The translations under genes and the position numbers were made by a program. A stretch of DNA of 64,000 nt from Nostocoides_A vanveenii (GTDB lineage: Bacteria; Actinomycetota; Actinomycetes; Actinomycetales; Dermatophilaceae), in NCBI RefSeq assembly GCF_039531165.1, contig NZ_BAAAPN010000045.1, positions 124,001-188,000 on the forward strand, written 5' to 3'. This document shows positions 12,221 through 20,244 of this stretch, piece by piece. The notes under the pieces were generated by a model that was not told the origin of the DNA, made no database searches, and saw nothing but the letters and a program-made list of their open reading frames with translations. Position 1 is the stretch's first letter. Every line of letters begins with the position of its first letter.

Positions 12221-12853
12221 TCAGGCGAACCACGGGCAGACCAGGTCACGGGTCTGCAGCAGCCGGCGACGCTCGCGGTGCTCCGGTCGTAACAAGGGCG
12301 CGATGGGCTCGTCGGCATCGCCCGCGAGGCGCTCGCTGCCGCTGAGGTCGACGACCACGTCGTAGACCCCGCCCTCGGCTGGCTGGGTCTGGGTAGGCCC
12401 GAGCCGGCGCAGCATAGCCAGTGACGCGGGATTGTCGATGAGGACCTCGGTGACGATCCGGGTCACGCCGACAGGCCGCCGCGCGATCAATTCGCGCAGC
12501 AACAGGCTCGCGCAGCCCAGGTCTTGCCAGTCGTCCTTGACGGTGACGGCCAGGTCGGCGCTCTCGGGCTGATCGGCATACCGCACGATCCGGGCGATGG
12601 CGACGGGCACGAGATCGTGGTCGACGTCCACGGCGAGGACGAGCGCGACGTGATCAATGCCGTCGACGTCGTCGACCAGGTGCCGCAGCATCTCCTCGGT
12701 CAGGTGCACAACGGGTCGCAGAAAGCGCCGGCGCACCGAGTCCGGTGAGAGTTCCTCGAACTCGGCCGCAAGTTGCTCGCGATCGGTGGGCAACAACGGG
12801 AAGATCCACGCCGGCGTCCCGTCCCGCAGTTCGCAGGGCGCCTTGTCAGCCAC
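12221..12853 (-). CDS. GNAT family N-acetyltransferase
   Basis: About 210 residues if it starts at GTG 12853. The fold is GNAT: the acyl-CoA-binding segment DLAVTVKDDWQDLGCASLLLRELI and the later INPASL-like stretch DNPASLAMLRRLG are clear, and the N-terminus has LSPDSVRRRFLRPV. The substrate is unknown; relatives often sit in fused acetyltransferase/acyl-CoA synthetase proteins. The frame stays open upstream to 13192, but that overlaps def on the other strand. The start is uncertain. An 18-codon leaderless ORF (12846-12902) ends across this GTG and may couple its translation. Confidence 0.75.
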   Translation of the reverse strand: MADKAPCELRDGTPAWIFPLLPTDREQLAAEFEELSPDSVRRRFLRPVVHLTEEMLRHLVDDVDGIDHVALVLAVDVDHDLVPVAIARIVRYADQPESADLAVTVKDDWQDLGCASLLLRELIARRPVGVTRIVTEVLIDNPASLAMLRRLGPTQTQPAEGGVYDVVVDLSGSERLAGDADEPIAPLLRPEHRERRRLLQTRDLVCPWFA

Positions 12854-12902
12854 GCACGCCGCCGCAGAGGTGACGAAGCGGGCTAGGCGTGGGTGCAGGC
12901 AT
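12846..12902 (-). CDS. possible leaderless upstream ORF (18 aa)
   Basis: An ATG at 12902 is preceded at exactly 6 nt by TACGCT (12914-12909), the same spacing as other leaderless starts in this window. It encodes 18 residues with a single Cys and ends at a TGA that overlaps the GTG GCT GAC start of the acetyltransferase. This arrangement would allow translational coupling or regulation of the acetyltransferase. There is no homology evidence, so this is inference from position and spacing only. Confidence 0.35.
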   Translation of the reverse strand: MPAPTPSPLRHLCGGVRG

Positions 12903-12908
12903 ACGGCC

Positions 12909-12914
12909 AGCGTA
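12909..12914 (-). promoter_or_regulatory. -10 box in front of the upstream ORF
   Basis: TACGCT on the minus strand lies 6 nt before ATG 12902. It is the second unit of a 9-bp direct repeat (TACGCTGCC). Confidence 0.35.
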
Positions 12915-13001
12915 GGCAGCGTAGGCACCGGTTCCGGAAACCCGGCGAGGTGATCCGCGTGACGTCCGGGCTGCACTACTCGTTCGCGTCGGGCGGCTTC
13001 G

Positions 13002-13007
13002 TACACT
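13002..13007 (+). promoter_or_regulatory. -10 box for leaderless def
   Basis: TACACT followed by 6 nt and the ATG of def at 13014. No ribosome binding site is present, which implies a leaderless def-fmt transcript. Confidence 0.5.
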
Positions 13008-13013
13008 GGCGCG

Positions 13014-13559
13014 ATGCCCGTCCATCCCATCCGCCTCTTCGGCGATCCCGTGCTCCGCACCCGCGCCGACGAGGTCGTCGACTTCGACAAGGAGTTGCGC
13101 ACGCTGGTGGCGGACCTGACCGAGACCATGCTGGAGGCTCCCGGAGCCGGGTTGGCTGCCCCGCAGATCGGCGTAAGCCTGCGGGTCTTCACCTATCACG
13201 TCGACGGTGAGCTCGGGCATCTGATCAACCCGGACCTGCGGCTCGGCACGGATGAGCAGTTCGGGCCCGAAGGGTGCCTGTCCTTCCCCGAGTTGCGCTT
13301 CGACACCCGGCGGGCCCTGGATGTCGTCGCCCGCGGCTGGAATATGCACGGCGAGCCCGTCGAGATCGTCGGGACCGAGTTGCTTTCCCGCGCTATCCAG
13401 CACGAAACCGACCACCTTGACGGCATCCTCTTCATCGACCGGCTGGACCCGGCCACGCGCCGCGAAGCCATGCGCATTATCCGAGCCGCCGACTGGACCG
13501 GAGATCAGCAGCCGGTGGTGAAGGTCTCGCCGCACAGCACCTTCGGGCTGGGGATGTGA
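13014..13559 (+). CDS. def: peptide deformylase
   Basis: 181 residues. It removes the formyl group from nascent N-terminal methionine. All three deformylase motifs are intact: GAGLAAPQIG near residue 44, EGCLSFPE near 86 with the metal-ligand Cys, and HETDHLDG near 130 with the two metal-ligand His and catalytic Glu. It forms a two-gene operon with fmt, whose GTG overlaps the def stop by 4 nt (GTGA). The start is supported by a -10 box placed for leaderless initiation. Confidence 0.96.
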   Translation: MPVHPIRLFGDPVLRTRADEVVDFDKELRTLVADLTETMLEAPGAGLAAPQIGVSLRVFTYHVDGELGHLINPDLRLGTDEQFGPEGCLSFPELRFDTRRALDVVARGWNMHGEPVEIVGTELLSRAIQHETDHLDGILFIDRLDPATRREAMRIIRAADWTGDQQPVVKVSPHSTFGLGM

Positions 13560-14512
13560 GCGCGGTGCGCCTGATCTTCGCCGGTACCCCCGAGGTCGCG
13601 GTGCCCGCGTTGGCGGCGATCGCCGCTTCCGAGCACGAGGTGGTCGCCGTCATCACCAGGCCGGATGCCCGCGCTGGGCGCGGCCGGGTGCTCGCCCCGT
13701 CCCCGGTCAAGGTGCGAGCCCAGGAGTTGGGCCTGGACGTATGGACGCCCGCCTCCGCCCGCGACCCCGAGTTCCTGGAGCGGCTGGCGGCTGCCGCGCC
13801 GGACATCGCTCCGGTGGTGGCATATGGCAACCTCATCCCGCCGGCGGCGTTGGCCGTTCCGCTGCACGGGTGGGTCAACCTGCACTTCTCGTTGCTGCCC
13901 GCGTGGCGGGGCGCGGCCCCCGTTCAGCACGCGATCATCGCCGGCGACGAGATCACCGGAGCAAGCACCTTCCGCCTGGAGGCGGGAATGGACACCGGTC
14001 CGGTCTATGGGACCTTGACCGAAGAGATTCGGCCCGACGACACCTCCGGGGCGCTGCTGGCCCGGCTCGCCAGCGCCGGCGCGGGCCTGCTGCTGGCCAC
14101 CCTGGACGGGATAGCTGCCGGTGCGCTGGAACCGGTGCCGCAGCCCGGCGAGGGGATCACCCTGGCCCCCAAGATCGAGGTGGCCGACGCCGAAGTGCAC
14201 TGGGAACGGCCGGCGTTTGCGACCGACCGACTGATCCGCGGCTGCACCCCCGCGCCCGGTGCGTGGACCACCTTCCGGGGTGAACGGCTGAAGCTGTTGC
14301 CGCTCGTGCCGGGCGAGACTCCGCGCGGTGAACAGACGGCATCCGGGCCCCTGAAGCCGGGGGAGCTGCGCGTGAGCAAGGCGCGCGTCGAGGTCGGCAC
14401 GGCGACGTCGCCGGTGGTGCTCGGCGAGGTGCAACCGCTCGGCAAGAAGCCGATGGCGGCCGCGGACTGGGCCCGCGGGGTGCGCATCGGGGACGGCGAG
14501 CGCCTGGGTTGA
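13556..14512 (+). CDS. fmt: methionyl-tRNA formyltransferase
   Basis: 318 residues. It formylates initiator Met-tRNA with 10-formyl-tetrahydrofolate. The N-terminal Rossmann half begins VRLIFAGTPEVAVPAL. The formyltransferase signature appears as NLHFSLLPAWRGAAPVQHAI near residue 105, and Asn-His of the active site is intact (NLH). The C-terminal tRNA-binding domain (APGAWTTFRGERLKLL) is present. It overlaps def by 4 nt at its GTG start, so it is co-translated with def. The length is normal. Confidence 0.95.
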   Translation: MSAVRLIFAGTPEVAVPALAAIAASEHEVVAVITRPDARAGRGRVLAPSPVKVRAQELGLDVWTPASARDPEFLERLAAAAPDIAPVVAYGNLIPPAALAVPLHGWVNLHFSLLPAWRGAAPVQHAIIAGDEITGASTFRLEAGMDTGPVYGTLTEEIRPDDTSGALLARLASAGAGLLLATLDGIAAGALEPVPQPGEGITLAPKIEVADAEVHWERPAFATDRLIRGCTPAPGAWTTFRGERLKLLPLVPGETPRGEQTASGPLKPGELRVSKARVEVGTATSPVVLGEVQPLGKKPMAAADWARGVRIGDGERLG

Positions 14513-14521
14513 CGCGTCGCC

Positions 14522-15247
14522 TCAGCGGGTCGCGTTCACCGCGGCATTGGCCTCCAGCGCAGGGCATTTCTGGCCCTTGGCCGGAGCGAGCACCTCGAAG
14601 TGCCAGTACTCATTGGCATAGCGGCGGCACAACCCGAATTGCACGCCATTCTTCTGCAGCCACGACGCGGCGGCATAGGGACCCACGTCGACCGCCTTGC
14701 CCTCGACATGCGCCGAATCTCCAGGCGGGAGAACCCATTTGCTCGCCTCGGCGGCAGAGCCGTACTTCTTGATCGCCGCGTCGTAGAGCCGTTGCTGGGT
14801 CGCGGCCGTGCGGTAGCCGGAAACGATATTGATCGTCACGCCCTCCTTGGCCGCGGCGTCGCGGGCCCGGGTGATGGCGCGGGTCAGTTGGGCATCGAGA
14901 CCCTCGGTGCCGACGTCATTGCCCGTCGGTGCGTGATCGAGCAGTTCGGCGTCGGCCCCGGTGGGGGCCACGTCGGCGGGAGCGGAGGCAGCAGTATTCT
15001 CGCCGGCCGCCGGTGCCTGGGTGTGCTCGTGGTAGCCATTGATCACGGTCGCGCCGATCGCGGTCATCACGCCTAGGGGGATGGCGATGATCGCCGTCGT
15101 CGCCATGGCCCGGCGCCGCTCCCGGTTGCGCCGAGGTCGACCGTGGGTCCCGCCGGCCCCGCGGTCGTGGGAGCCGCCGGGCGTGCGCCGTTGTTGGTCG
15201 CGTTCCTGCGACTCGCGCAGCCTTAGCGGCTCGCTCGTGGTCGTCAT
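14522..15247 (-). CDS. membrane-anchored D-alanyl-D-alanine carboxypeptidase (VanY/peptidase M15)
   Basis: 241 residues. A basic N-terminus is followed by one membrane segment (about 48-69), then an extracellular M15 domain that trims peptidoglycan stem peptides. Zinc ligands are visible in SAHVEGKAVD (178-187, His180 and Asp187) and in EYWHFE (His216 with the catalytic Glu nearby). The ATG at 15247 has GGAGGGG upstream; the longer frame lacks such support. It is divergent from rsmB. Substrate choice (D-Ala-D-Ala) is inferred from the family. Confidence 0.88.
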   Translation of the reverse strand: MTTTSEPLRLRESQERDQQRRTPGGSHDRGAGGTHGRPRRNRERRRAMATTAIIAIPLGVMTAIGATVINGYHEHTQAPAAGENTAASAPADVAPTGADAELLDHAPTGNDVGTEGLDAQLTRAITRARDAAAKEGVTINIVSGYRTAATQQRLYDAAIKKYGSAAEASKWVLPPGDSAHVEGKAVDVGPYAAASWLQKNGVQFGLCRRYANEYWHFEVLAPAKGQKCPALEANAAVNATR

Positions 15248-15287
15248 GGCCCCTCCATCGTCGGCCGTCAGTCTGGCCGTCGCGACC

Positions 15288-15293
15288 ACTGTA
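15288..15293 (-). promoter_or_regulatory. -10 box for the D,D-carboxypeptidase
   Basis: TACAGT on the minus strand (within GGTATACAGTGG) lies about 40 nt upstream of the ATG. An inverted repeat GTGTCG-CC-CGACAC (15313-15326) sits near the expected -35 and might be an operator. The remaining ~190 nt up to rsmB show nothing else recognisable. Confidence 0.35.
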
Positions 15294-15500
15294 TACCGAG
15301 TATGTAGGCGGAGTGTCGCCCGACACGCTGGTGCCGTCCTGCACTGCGCGGGCCGCGTACGGTCCCACGATCTGCGTGCCCAGGCCGGCCATGCGTGCCT
15401 GGGCCGGCGGTTTGGACCGCCGACCACTGCTCGACATGGCGACGGCGGCGCAGCCCGTCGACCTTTGCGCGGGCCTGGCCGTCGACCTCCGGCCCAGACG

Positions 15501-15506
15501 TAGGGT
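15501..15506 (+). promoter_or_regulatory. -10 box for leaderless rsmB
   Basis: TAGGGT followed by 6 nt and the GTG of rsmB, with no ribosome binding site. Confidence 0.45.
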
Positions 15507-15512
15507 TGCGCC

Positions 15513-17039
15513 GTGCCCAGCAGCGACCGACCCCGCCGTCCGGACGACCGGTCGACCCACCGCGCACCGAAGGCTCGGTCCGCGCAGCGGCCGGCCGAGC
15601 GCGGGCGGACGGCGGATCCCGCCCGGTTGGCGGCCTACACCGTCCTGCGCGCCGTTGCCGGCGGTGGGTATGCCAACCTCGAACTCCCCGCGGAGTTGCG
15701 CCGGCGGCGCCTGCGCGGGCGAGACGCGGCCTTCGCGACCGAGTTGACCTATGGCACGACCCGGCTGCACGGGATCTACGACCGGATCATCGCCATCGCT
15801 GCCGATCGGCCGGTGGAGCGGATTGACGGGGGCGTGCTCGACTCCCTGCGCCTCGGCATCCACCAGGTCCTCGCGATGCGCGTGCCCCCGCACGCCGCCG
15901 CCGACGAGAGCGTCGCCCTGGCCCGTCAGGTCAACGGCGCCGGCGCGGCCGGACTCGTCAACGCCGTCATGCGCCGGGTCACCGAGGCGGACCTCGACAC
16001 CTGGCTGACACGGATCGTGCCATCGAATGCCGAGCCGCTGGACCGCCTGGCGATCACCACCTCCCATCCCGAGTGGATCGTCCGCGCACTGCGGCAGGCA
16101 CTGCTCGGTCATGGCAGCGCCACCGCGGACAACGTCGAGGAGGGGCTCGCCGCCCTGCTCGCGGCCGACAACCGGCCCGCCGAAGTCACCATTGCCGCGC
16201 GCCCGGGACTGGTCGAGCCCGCCGAGCTCGTGGCGGCCGGCGCGCTAGCGCATCCGGTAGTGGCCACGGCCTGGCAACTGACCGGCGGCGACCCTGGCGG
16301 GATCGCGGCCGTGCGCGATGGCCGGGCAGCCGTCCAGGATGCCGGGTCGCAGGTCGTCGCACTCGCCCTCGCGGCCGCACCAGTGCTGGCGGGGCCGGCC
16401 GGCGGACCGGTAACGCGGGTGCGCTGGCTCGACATGTGCGCTGGTCCCGGCGGCAAGGCCGGGCTGCTCGCCGCGTTGGCGCGAGCCGACGGAGCGGACC
16501 TGGTCGCCAACGAAATCGCGCCGCACCGCGCCGATCTGGTCCGCCAGACCTTGCGGCCGCTCATGGAGTCCGCTCCGGCCGACGGCCCGCAGGTCACCGT
16601 GCGGGTCGGGGACGGGCGCGAGATCGGCGCAGACGACCCCGCGGCATACGTGCGGGTGCTGGTGGATGCGCCGTGCACTGGGCTGGGGGCGCTGCGGCGG
16701 CGGCCGGAGGCGCGCTGGCGGCGCTCACCGAGCGATCTGGCGACGCTGGGTGGGCTGCAACGCCAACTGCTCATCAGCGCGCTGGACGCTGTTGCCCCGG
16801 GGGGCGTGGTCGCCTATGCCACGTGCAGTCCGCATCTGGCGGAGACGAGCTTTGTCGTCAGCGACGTGCTCAAGAAGCGACCGGACATCGAGCAACTCGA
16901 TGCCCGCTCGATCGTCGAGGAGGTGGCGCCCGAATGGGCCGGCACCCTCGGGCAGGGGCCGGGCGTCCAGCTCTGGCCGCACCGCCACGATACGGACGGA
17001 ATGTTCCTCGCTTTGCTGCGCAAGCACCCCACTGCTTGA
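15513..17039 (+). CDS. rsmB: 16S rRNA (cytosine-C5) methyltransferase RsmB
   Basis: 508 residues. It methylates C967 of 16S rRNA (E. coli numbering) with SAM. The N-terminal ~170 residues form a NusB-like RNA-binding domain. The SAM-binding motif MCAGPGGKAGLLA lies near 307, motif IV DAPCTGLGALRRRPEARW near 385, and the catalytic Cys in ATCSPH near 436. The stop is followed by a long interrupted hairpin (17051-17102). Placement before rpe is the usual actinobacterial order (fmu-rpe-rib genes). Confidence 0.94.
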   Translation: MPSSDRPRRPDDRSTHRAPKARSAQRPAERGRTADPARLAAYTVLRAVAGGGYANLELPAELRRRRLRGRDAAFATELTYGTTRLHGIYDRIIAIAADRPVERIDGGVLDSLRLGIHQVLAMRVPPHAAADESVALARQVNGAGAAGLVNAVMRRVTEADLDTWLTRIVPSNAEPLDRLAITTSHPEWIVRALRQALLGHGSATADNVEEGLAALLAADNRPAEVTIAARPGLVEPAELVAAGALAHPVVATAWQLTGGDPGGIAAVRDGRAAVQDAGSQVVALALAAAPVLAGPAGGPVTRVRWLDMCAGPGGKAGLLAALARADGADLVANEIAPHRADLVRQTLRPLMESAPADGPQVTVRVGDGREIGADDPAAYVRVLVDAPCTGLGALRRRPEARWRRSPSDLATLGGLQRQLLISALDAVAPGGVVAYATCSPHLAETSFVVSDVLKKRPDIEQLDARSIVEEVAPEWAGTLGQGPGVQLWPHRHDTDGMFLALLRKHPTA

Positions 17040-17050
17040 CTTGACCGCAA

Positions 17051-17102
17051 CGAGGGCGCCGTCCCCGCGGAAACGAGAGCGTCCGCGGGTCCGGCGCCCT
17101 CG
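17051..17102 (+). terminator. terminator after rsmB
   Basis: CGAGGGCGCC (17051-17060) pairs perfectly with GGCGCCCTCG (17093-17102). An inner 7-bp stem (17065-17071 with 17082-17088) closes a 10-nt loop. It lies 11 nt after the rsmB stop and directly before the rpe -10 box. There is no U tract, which is common in high-GC actinobacteria. Confidence 0.65.
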
Positions 17103-17104
17103 CT

Positions 17105-17110
17105 AGGCTT
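17105..17110 (+). promoter_or_regulatory. -10 box for leaderless rpe
   Basis: TAGGCT lies 6 nt before GTG 17117, immediately downstream of the rsmB terminator stem. This spacing favours GTG 17117 over GTG 17111. Confidence 0.4.
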
Positions 17111-17116
17111 GTGGCC

Positions 17117-17773
17117 GTGTTGATCTCGCCGAGCATCCTGTCCGCCGACTTCGCCAACCTGCAGGCCGAACTCGCGCGGATCGCCACCGCGGACTGGGCG
17201 CATGTCGATGTCATGGACGGACACTTCGTCCCCAACCTGACGCTGGGGCTGCCGGTCGTCGAGCGCCTGGTCCAGGTCAGCCCGGTCCCCATCGACGCTC
17301 ACCTGATGATCGAGGATCCGGACCGCTGGGCGCCGGTCTATGCTGAACTGGGCGCCAAGTCGGTCACCTTCCACATCGAGGCGGCGCGCGATCCGCGGAT
17401 GCTCGCTCGCACGCTGCGGGCCGAGGGTGCGCGCGCGTCGATGGCATTGAAGCCGGCGACGCAGTGGGCGCCCTACGAGGAGTTGCTGCCCGACCTTGAC
17501 ATGGTGCTGGTGATGACGGTCGAGCCGGGCTTCGGCGGGCAGAGTTTCATGGCCGATCAATTGCCGAAGGTGCGCGCCGTTCGCGATTCGGTGCGCCGCC
17601 ATGGCGGCGAGGTGTGGATCCAGGTCGACGGGGGAGTCTCGGCGGCGACGATCGAGCAGTGCGCGGAGGCTGGTGCAGATGTCTTCGTGGCCGGGACCGC
17701 GGTCTATAACGCCGATGACGCGGCGGCAAATATCGAGCGGCTCCGTGTGTTGGCCGCCGAGCACGCCCACTGA
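17117..17773 (+). CDS. rpe: ribulose-phosphate 3-epimerase
   Basis: 218 residues. It interconverts ribulose 5-phosphate and xylulose 5-phosphate in the pentose phosphate pathway. The TIM-barrel motifs are intact: SPSILSADFANL at the start, VDVMDGHFVPNLTLG with the metal-binding His and Asp, DAHLMI, and VEPGFGGQSF and VDGGV for phosphate binding. Two in-frame starts exist, 17111 and 17117. I prefer 17117 because a -10 box lies 6 nt before it. In many relatives rib genes follow; here they do not. Confidence 0.94.
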   Translation: MLISPSILSADFANLQAELARIATADWAHVDVMDGHFVPNLTLGLPVVERLVQVSPVPIDAHLMIEDPDRWAPVYAELGAKSVTFHIEAARDPRMLARTLRAEGARASMALKPATQWAPYEELLPDLDMVLVMTVEPGFGGQSFMADQLPKVRAVRDSVRRHGGEVWIQVDGGVSAATIEQCAEAGADVFVAGTAVYNADDAAANIERLRVLAAEHAH

Positions 17774-17784
17774 GCCATTCCCGT

Positions 17785-18489
17785 ATGCCCGCTCACGCGC
17801 CCCCGGCTGGTCACTCACCCGGGCACGTCGAAAAGCCCTCTCTCCGAGCGGAAGTCGGGGATACGGCATACGTCTCGTCGACGCGACTGACGGGCGGACT
17901 GGACGAGGGTGAGGTGCTGCGCGGCGTCGATTTCGACGACTGCACATTCGCGGGGAATGTGCTCGTGGGTGCGCAGCTGGTGGGCTGCACCTTCACGAAA
18001 TGCACCTTCACCGGGGTGGACCTGAGCCGCGCGGATATGACCGACTCGCGGTTCGCGGAGTGTGCGTTCAACGAGAGCCGGTTGCTGGGGGTGAACTTCG
18101 CGATCGGGCATACGGGCACGTTGAGCGCGCCATTCCGGTTCGAGCGGTGCCGGCTCGACTACGCGTCTTTCCGGGGGCTGGATGTCACGGGCTCGGTGTG
18201 GCGCGATTGCTCTTTCGGGCGCCGGGGCTCGACGCCCCGGTTCGCTGCCACCCCGCCACCAGCGCCATCCTCGACGGCGCCATCGCCAAAGGATTCACCC
18301 GCGCCACGACCCGCACCGTCACCGGCAACGACAGCTACCCGCGCTACCGGATCCCCGAACCCATGGCCTGGCTCGTCCGGTTCCGCGACCGGCAATGCCG
18401 CTTCCCCGGCTGCGCGATCAGTTCCCGGTTCTGCGACCTCGACCACGTCATCCCCTGGCCCGACGGGCCCACCAGTCCAGCGAACCTGA
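17785..18489 (+). CDS. pentapeptide-repeat protein, 3' end replaced (chimeric ORF)
   Basis: 234 codons. Residues ~50-145 are a run of pentapeptide repeats (units such as TFAGN, QLVGC, TFTKC, DLSRA, RFAEC, NFAIG, SFRGL), which fold as a right-handed beta-helix. Qnr/MfpA members protect gyrase, but most are of unknown function. After DCSFG (about 18222) the frame enters a decayed HNH endonuclease in the wrong frame, so the last ~85 residues (Pro/Ser/Ala/Thr-rich) are probably not native. It was likely truncated by recombination. The ATG overlaps the GTATGCC heptamer. Confidence 0.6.
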   Translation: MPAHAPPAGHSPGHVEKPSLRAEVGDTAYVSSTRLTGGLDEGEVLRGVDFDDCTFAGNVLVGAQLVGCTFTKCTFTGVDLSRADMTDSRFAECAFNESRLLGVNFAIGHTGTLSAPFRFERCRLDYASFRGLDVTGSVWRDCSFGRRGSTPRFAATPPPAPSSTAPSPKDSPAPRPAPSPATTATRATGSPNPWPGSSGSATGNAASPAARSVPGSATSTTSSPGPTGPPVQRT

Positions 18490-18762
18490 TAGCCCTGTGC
18501 CGGCGACACCACCGGCTCAAGCAGTCACCCGGCTGGACGGTCGCGATCCATCCCGACCTGACCGTGACCTGGACCGACCCGGTCGGCCGCCCACACCAGC
18601 TATCCGAGCGACCACCTCGGCCTCACCGACGACTGGAAGTCCCTGCCCGACAACGCCGTTGCCGCGCCAGGTCGCGACGCGACCATACGCACCCCGGCCG
18701 CGTCGAACGAGGGCGAGATCAGCCCACTCGAAGCACACCTCACCCGACTGCTTGCCGCCTGA
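18231..18762 (+). pseudogene. C-terminal remnant of a DUF222/HNH endonuclease (13E12-type), frameshifted
   Basis: In frame 3 the DNA encodes a classic HNH core: CRFPGCAISSRFCDLDHV, then WPDGPTSPANL, then ALCRRHHRLKQ with the Cys pairs and His residues. Near 18588-18593 the reading frame shifts by one, and the C-terminal tail HTSYPSDHLGLTDDWK continues in the next frame to a TGA at 18762. The DUF222 N-terminal ~300 residues are missing and the pentapeptide gene abuts the fragment. Members of this family (REP13E12 in mycobacteria) occur as repeated copies, and in M. tuberculosis serve as phage integration sites. Confidence 0.7.
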
Positions 18763-18817
18763 GCGGCGGCAAGAACCGGCCGGATTGGATCTCGCCACGG
18801 GCCGGCCGTTCGCCGGT

Positions 18818-20203
18818 CTAGGCCGAGGGTTCGGCGACGCGGCCGATGAAGAGCGGAGTGGCGGATTCCACCTCGTGGATCACGAAGAGGAAGGGCCGGT
18901 CGAAGGTCAGCGCCTTCGGCTCCGCCGGCGCTCCGGCGGCGTCCATGATCACGGCCGTGGCGGCTGCGGCTTCGGCACCGTTCTCGTCGACCGCGATGAA
19001 GGCCTCATGGATGACCGCGGAAATGTAGAGCCGCTCCTGGGTAGTCATCGCCGAGAAGTCCGCCTTGTCCGCGTCGAAGGCCAACGGCATACCCATCGCG
19101 GGCAGGATCGCCGTGAGCGGTGACGGGGTCCGGAAGTTCCATTTCGGCAGCGTGAGTTGAACGGCCGGCTGGTCGGTGGCAGTCAGTGCAGACCTGAGCT
19201 TGTCCGCGGTCAGCCACGCGCGCTGCGCGGAAACGCCCGGGTCCTCGGTGCGCACCAACGTCATCGCCAACTCCCGGCCGGCGAAATGCAGGGTCACCGA
19301 CTCCCAACCGCTGCCGTGGGCATAGGGAGCGGAGAAACCGTTGTGCATCATCGGCACCTGCCGAGCATCACCCTTATCGCCGGTGAAGGGTCCGAGCGCC
19401 GTCAGCGCTGGCGTGAAGGGCACATGCCATGGCGCCTTGAAATAGACCGCGTTCACCAGGACCAGCCGGGTTGCGGGGGAGAGCACGCCGTGGGGGATGA
19501 GTTCCGGGATCTTCGCGTGCGTCTGCTCGCTGGTCCACCCATTGATCTCGGTCCTCGCGGCCTCGGCATCGGCCTTGTAGTCCACGGTGTGCAAGCCCGC
19601 ACCGAACCACTTCGCCACGGCATCGAGGAAGGGCTTCTGAAACTCCGAACCACGTTGCGGCCATAGCGAGTTCGCGCTGTCCAGGGCGATCTCGTATGAC
19701 GTGCCCGTCGCATCGGTCCGTTTGCCGGCCCTGCTCTCGGCCAGTCGGACGACGGCGGCCAAGCCGGCGTCGAGGCCCTCGACACTGTCGAAGTCCAGAG
19801 TGTTGAGCATCTCCTGCTGCGTCGCACCCACCGCCCCGTTGGCCGTCATACCAAGAGCAAGCGCGACCGAGAAGGGCGAGCACACCAGGTTCCCGGTCTT
19901 GTCGGTCAGCAATCTGGACGTCAACGCGGCGGTAAAGGCGCGGACCGCCTCGGCCCCCTTTGCCGCCGACCCAGCCGGCGGCTGAGCCAGGGCAACCTCG
20001 GCCTTGACGACGCTACCCCCGGAGATTGCGCCCTTGGTGGCCCCTGCGGTCTTGAGCACGGTGGCACCGTCCGAGCCGCAGGCGGTGGCGGCAAAGCCGG
20101 TAAGGCTGCCGATTATCAACGTACGCAACAGGATGCGACGATCGGGCCGCACCGGCATACGGGCGGCGGTGTCGGTTGCGGGCAATGCGTGCTGGTTTGT
20201 CAT
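18818..20203 (-). CDS. serpin-family protease inhibitor, predicted lipoprotein
   Basis: 461 residues from ATG 20203; ATG 20158 (446 aa) is an alternative. The N-terminus has Arg-rich residues, a hydrophobic stretch and a lipobox (FAATAC), so the protein is probably lipid-anchored outside the membrane. The body is a full serpin fold: NAVYFKAPWHVPF, LTLPKWNF and the C-terminal FDRPFLFVIHE. The reactive-loop hinge reads GAEAAAATAV, small residues as in inhibitory serpins. Counting 17 residues from the hinge Glu places P1 at an Ala, which suggests an elastase-like target. The substrate protease is unknown. Confidence 0.87.
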   Translation of the reverse strand: MTNQHALPATDTAARMPVRPDRRILLRTLIIGSLTGFAATACGSDGATVLKTAGATKGAISGGSVVKAEVALAQPPAGSAAKGAEAVRAFTAALTSRLLTDKTGNLVCSPFSVALALGMTANGAVGATQQEMLNTLDFDSVEGLDAGLAAVVRLAESRAGKRTDATGTSYEIALDSANSLWPQRGSEFQKPFLDAVAKWFGAGLHTVDYKADAEAARTEINGWTSEQTHAKIPELIPHGVLSPATRLVLVNAVYFKAPWHVPFTPALTALGPFTGDKGDARQVPMMHNGFSAPYAHGSGWESVTLHFAGRELAMTLVRTEDPGVSAQRAWLTADKLRSALTATDQPAVQLTLPKWNFRTPSPLTAILPAMGMPLAFDADKADFSAMTTQERLYISAVIHEAFIAVDENGAEAAAATAVIMDAAGAPAEPKALTFDRPFLFVIHEVESATPLFIGRVAEPSA

Positions 20204-20244
20204 TCCGTTATGACGGCAGTTCGTCGCGGCCAGTTCCGCGCGAG

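Noticed and set aside
18000..18821. 273-codon frame as an intact HNH endonuclease gene
   Set aside because: Only the HNH core is real in this frame; the part before ~18230 lies in the pentapeptide gene and the tail after ~18590 is out of frame with the family.
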